Positions 60,975 to 64,000 of a DNA stretch of 64,000 nt are shown piece after piece. The position numbers and the translations under genes are program-made. The DNA is from Sinorhizobium glycinis (lineage in GTDB: Bacteria > Pseudomonadota > Alphaproteobacteria > Rhizobiales > Rhizobiaceae), in NCBI RefSeq assembly GCF_001651865.1, contig NZ_LPUX01000053.1, forward strand, positions 186,001 to 250,000. Reading direction: 5' to 3'. The notes beneath the pieces are model-generated. The model saw nothing but the letters and a program-made list of their open reading frames with translations. It was not told the origin of the DNA and searched no databases. Position 1 is the first letter of the stretch. Each line of letters opens with the position of its first letter.

Positions 60975-61109
60975 CTCACCTCCTGATTGGGCGTCGTGCG
61001 GCGCATAAGACGGGACGGAGACCGGCCAATCAAATCAGTAATTTTCATGAGTTGCATTCGACACGGGAATATCAATCCGCGCTAGACTGCCACGAAAGGA
61101 GAAAAGTTG

Positions 61110-61622
61110 ATGCTCGACCATTACCGGATGTTTGCCGACTATAATCGCTGGGCCAACCGGCTGCTCTACGCCGCGGCGGCGGAACTTTCCGAGGCGGAAT
61201 ACCGGGAAGACAAGGGCGCCTTCTTCGGCCCGCTGCACGCGACGTTCAACCATATCCTGGCGGCCGACCGGATCTGGATGAAGCGATTCACCGGCCAAGG
61301 CGAGGCCCCCACGCGGCTCGATGCTATCCTCCATGAAGATCTGACCGCACTGACGGCGGCTCGGATGGCGGAAGACGAGCGCATCATCGCCTGGGTCGAC
61401 AGTCTCGACGAGGAACGGCTCAACGCGCACTTCACCTACTCGCCGCTCACCATGCCCGGCAAGATCACACAGAGAGTCGCTCCGACGCTCGCCCATTTCT
61501 TCAACCACCAGACCCATCACCGCGGACAGGCGCACGCGACCTTGACCGCGCTCGGCCGGCCATCACTGACGCTGGACCTGGCTTTCTTCCTGCGGGCCGA
61601 GGGCGAAAAGTGGGCGGCCTGA
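61110..61622 (+). CDS. DinB-family protein
   Basis: 170 residues forming the DinB/YfiT four-helix bundle. The probable metal ligands are H48 (HATFNHILAADR) and H133 and H137 (HFFNHQTHHRGQ). The function could be a thiol-dependent or bacillithiol-like transferase; no partner identifies it. The ATG at 61110 follows AGGAGAAAAGTTG. Its last 60 bases overlap the 3' end of the acyltransferase fusion gene on the other strand. Confidence 0.88.
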   Translation: MLDHYRMFADYNRWANRLLYAAAAELSEAEYREDKGAFFGPLHATFNHILAADRIWMKRFTGQGEAPTRLDAILHEDLTALTAARMAEDERIIAWVDSLDEERLNAHFTYSPLTMPGKITQRVAPTLAHFFNHQTHHRGQAHATLTALGRPSLTLDLAFFLRAEGEKWAA

Positions 61623-64000
61623 ATAGAGCCTGGGCTTGAGCGCGGCGGGCCAATCCGTCGCGAGAGTGCCCGCCCGGGCGCGCACGAGCCCTTTGAATAG
61701 CTGGCGCTGCCCCCACCAGACTGCAATCCCCAAAGCGACGCCGCCAACGATCGAGCAAAGGGAGAAGGCCAGCGGCGGGAGATACGGCTGCACCGGCGCC
61801 AGCAGGAGCTCCGGCACGAAGCGGTGCAGGATGTAGATATGAAAGCCTGCCGCCGCGAGCGGCAGGACGAGTTGCACTGCCAATTGCGGCAGGCGGATGC
61901 GAGGCAGGAACAACAGGGCCGCGACAACGGGGATTTGCAGCAGGTATTTGATCTTCGTGCCGATCCAGACGCCCTCGTAAAGACCGAGGAACAGATAGAT
62001 CCCTGTTCCAGCCGCCATAACCGCGAGCCGCTGGGCCCAGTTCTGCGCCAACGCCGCGCACCAGCCGATCACGGCCAGATGGAAGATCCAAGGCAGCGTG
62101 AAGATCTGGCGGTTGCCGATTTCCCAAAGCGGCGGCAGTGCCATACGAGCGGCAAATGCGGCGGCGAGCAGCGCCATGCCGGCGTCAAAGGGCCGAACTG
62201 CCGCGAAGCGCCTGACGAACGGCATGGCGAACAGAGCGGCAAACACCAGCAGCATCTGGCAATAGGCTTCGATGAACCAATAGAGATAAGGCACCATGCC
62301 GTGGCGCTCAGGGGCGGCGAAGGCAAAATTGCCGACGAGAAAGACGGAGGCCCAAGGCACCTCCCCCCAGGCAAGGGCGTAAACCGCAACGATCAGATAG
62401 TAGGGAACCAGGATCTGCGCGAGCGGCCGCAGCAACCGCCCGAACGAACCCGACAGAAGCGCGCCGCTTTGGAACCGCGCCAGGCCGAATCCCGCGAGGA
62501 CGACCATCGCCGCCGAGCCGCCCGGAATCGGCCAGAGCGTTTCGTGGTGAAGTACGACGAGCAGGATGGCCAGCGCCCGGATCAGGAGGTCCGTGCCGAT
62601 CCGCGGTGTCTTGCGCTCCCGACGAACCATGGCCGCCAATGACTTGACCGGTATGCTTTCCCAGCCCTCGGGCACCTCGCCGAGGATTTTCTCGAGTCCC
62701 ATCGACAGCTGGACGAAACGGAGCGAATCCCCGCCGAGCGACAGGAAACTGTCATCCGGTCGAACCTTCTGCGGGTAGAAAAGCTGGTCGAACAGGGCCT
62801 CTACGCCTTGTCGGTGCGAAGAACCGCCGTCGCCTCCCCTCCTCTGGCGGAGGGCTTCGTAATCGAGCTTGCCGGATGCCAGGCGCGGCAGCGCGTCGAT
62901 GCGCGTCGCCCGTAATTGCAGCAGGGTCAATCCGCTTGCGGAGACGAGCAGCTGGCGGACCTCGTCGGGACCGTGTTCTCCCACGAAGTAGGCGTGGATT
63001 TCGGCATCGCTGCCGATGATTGCGGCTGCGATACCGTGCCGCTCCAGAGCCGCTTCGAGGCCGTCATGGCCGATGCGCAGCCCCGCGATCTTCGATATCC
63101 GCTTCGTCCGCCCGACGATGCGGAAGAACCCTTCCGCATCCCGCACCGCCAGATCGCCGGTGCGCAATTCCGAGAGCCCGGCGCCTCCGGCGAGCTCGGC
63201 CCGCGAGGTGGCATAGCCCATCATCACATTCGCGCCGCGATAGATCAGTTCACCAGATTCGTCCGAACCGGTGATCAGCCGCCCGCTTTCGTCCTCGATC
63301 GCCAGGCTGCCGCCCGGTATCGCGACACCGATCCGGTCCTCCCTGCCCCGCAGCCGCTCCGGAGGCACGTAGGCCATACGGGCGGTCGCCTCCGTCTGGC
63401 CGTACATAACGAAGAAGGATGCGCCGCGTGCAAGCAGGTGTTCATTGAAGAGACGAACTTTCTCGGCCGCCAGGCGTCCGCCAGCCACGGTCATGAATCG
63501 CAGTTGCGGGAACTCCCGGCCGCGGAATCCCGCCTTTTCCAGGAGCTCGTAGGAATAGGGAACGCCGGAAAGATTGGTGCAGCCGCTCGCGGCAAGTCCG
63601 TCGAGGAAGCCGTCGTCCAGAATGGATCCTCCGGGAATGTAAATGCTTGCGCCGACTGCCAGGTGCGCGTTCAGGACAGAGAGGCCGTAGGAATAGTGAA
63701 GAGGCAGAACGAGGCAGGTCCGATCCTGATCCGTCAGGCCGAGATATTCGGCGATCGAACGTGCGTTGGCTTCGATGTTCGTCCTGGACAGGCGGACATA
63801 TTTTCCCTGGCCGGTACTGCCAGAGGTCGAGAGCAGGACGGCGAGATCGGGATGGGGGACCTCTCGGCCTCCCTCCAGCCGCTCGGTGCGCCAGCGTCCG
63901 TCGATCCGGCGATGGCAGAAGTCCGGCTTGAAGATCTCGCGATCCGCCTTCATGGCCGCAGGGCCCTGCAACGCGATGGCGTGTCCGGCATCGAGTGCGG
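61563..64000 (-). CDS. Adenylation-carrier-membrane acyltransferase fusion, N terminus cut by window edge
   Basis: The frame is open to the last base, so the N terminus is missing; at least 811 residues are present. Counting from the TTG codon at 63971: an AMP-forming adenylation domain (P-loop LLSTSGSTGQGK at 47-58, VMYGQTEATARM, TGDLAV at 271-276, GRTKRISKIAG, and the catalytic Lys in LPRLASGKLDYEAL) occupies about 1-375. A carrier domain follows with the phosphopantetheine Ser in LGGDSLRFVQL (S416). From about 460 to 770 runs a membrane domain with about ten spans resembling acyltransferase family 3 (DLLIRALAILLVVLHHE). The likely job is to activate an acid, load it on the carrier and pass it to a surface acceptor. 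Confidence 0.82.
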   Translation of the reverse strand, partial: ALDAGHAIALQGPAAMKADREIFKPDFCHRRIDGRWRTERLEGGREVPHPDLAVLLSTSGSTGQGKYVRLSRTNIEANARSIAEYLGLTDQDRTCLVLPLHYSYGLSVLNAHLAVGASIYIPGGSILDDGFLDGLAASGCTNLSGVPYSYELLEKAGFRGREFPQLRFMTVAGGRLAAEKVRLFNEHLLARGASFFVMYGQTEATARMAYVPPERLRGREDRIGVAIPGGSLAIEDESGRLITGSDESGELIYRGANVMMGYATSRAELAGGAGLSELRTGDLAVRDAEGFFRIVGRTKRISKIAGLRIGHDGLEAALERHGIAAAIIGSDAEIHAYFVGEHGPDEVRQLLVSASGLTLLQLRATRIDALPRLASGKLDYEALRQRRGGDGGSSHRQGVEALFDQLFYPQKVRPDDSFLSLGGDSLRFVQLSMGLEKILGEVPEGWESIPVKSLAAMVRRERKTPRIGTDLLIRALAILLVVLHHETLWPIPGGSAAMVVLAGFGLARFQSGALLSGSFGRLLRPLAQILVPYYLIVAVYALAWGEVPWASVFLVGNFAFAAPERHGMVPYLYWFIEAYCQMLLVFAALFAMPFVRRFAAVRPFDAGMALLAAAFAARMALPPLWEIGNRQIFTLPWIFHLAVIGWCAALAQNWAQRLAVMAAGTGIYLFLGLYEGVWIGTKIKYLLQIPVVAALLFLPRIRLPQLAVQLVLPLAAAGFHIYILHRFVPELLLAPVQPYLPPLAFSLCSIVGGVALGIAVWWGQRQLFKGLVRARAGTLATDWPAALKPRLYSGRPLFALGPQEESQVQRQ

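Overview
The window looks like part of the main chromosome of a Sinorhizobium/Ensifer-type alphaproteobacterium. Base composition is uniformly high in GC. The genes and their order are rhizobial: ldtP-ldtR, the lpiA-acvB pair, hdaA beside an AI-2E-type permease and purM/purN, and uvrC-pgsA-moaD-moaE. The intergenic palindromic repeats are of the kind common in rhizobia. No tRNA, rRNA, insertion sequence, prophage or CRISPR array was seen. Both ends cut a gene: a xanthine dehydrogenase-type molybdoenzyme at the left and an adenylation/carrier/membrane acyltransferase fusion at the right.

Layout. 1-4.4 kb: end of the molybdoenzyme, then a minus-strand operon glyA-nrdR-ribD-ribE; ribD carries an in-frame palindromic repeat. 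4.5-6.8 kb: an L,D-transpeptidase (ldtP) and its probable MarR-type regulator (ldtR). 6.9-13.7 kb: a membrane protein, hemB, an RDD protein, the N-end-rule transferase bpt, a DMT exporter, an ArsR regulator and parC. 14.1-17.5 kb: a secreted protein of unknown function, a 72-residue acidic protein and a groEL with no groES beside it. 17.7-24.8 kb: an arabinofuranoside module made of an ArsR-type regulator with a large C-terminal domain, a GH51 arabinofuranosidase and a complete CUT1-type ABC transporter, with similar palindromes in front of each unit. 24.9-32.8 kb: rhodanese, aspS, an MFS protein, a Tat-exported multicopper oxidase, RNase D and a membrane class III cyclase.

32.9-40.0 kb: phosphate and polyphosphate genes (a phytase-like secreted protein behind a Pho-box-like site, ppx, ppk) followed on the same strand by hdaA and an AI-2E-type permease. 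40.3-46.3 kb: purM-purN, a nested inverted repeat, and the lpiA-acvB pair for lysyl-phosphatidylglycerol synthesis and hydrolysis. 46.4-52.7 kb: a NUDIX hydrolase, a cytoplasmic molybdopterin oxidoreductase, rlmJ, a secreted protein coupled to an RNase T2 lipoprotein, a GST and an outer-membrane beta-barrel. 53.1-57.5 kb: a pteridine-reductase-like SDR, uvrC, pgsA, moaD, moaE. 57.5-64 kb: an orphan LivH-type permease divergent from a CGNR zinc-finger regulator with a strong palindrome between them, a lipoprotein, ndk, a second GST, a DinB protein and the acyltransferase fusion.

Most of the window is housekeeping. The parts least explained by standard annotation are the adenylation-carrier-acyltransferase fusion at the right edge, the repeat embedded in ribD, the shared operator pattern of the arabinofuranoside module, the CGNR/permease divergent pair, and the groEL without a groES.
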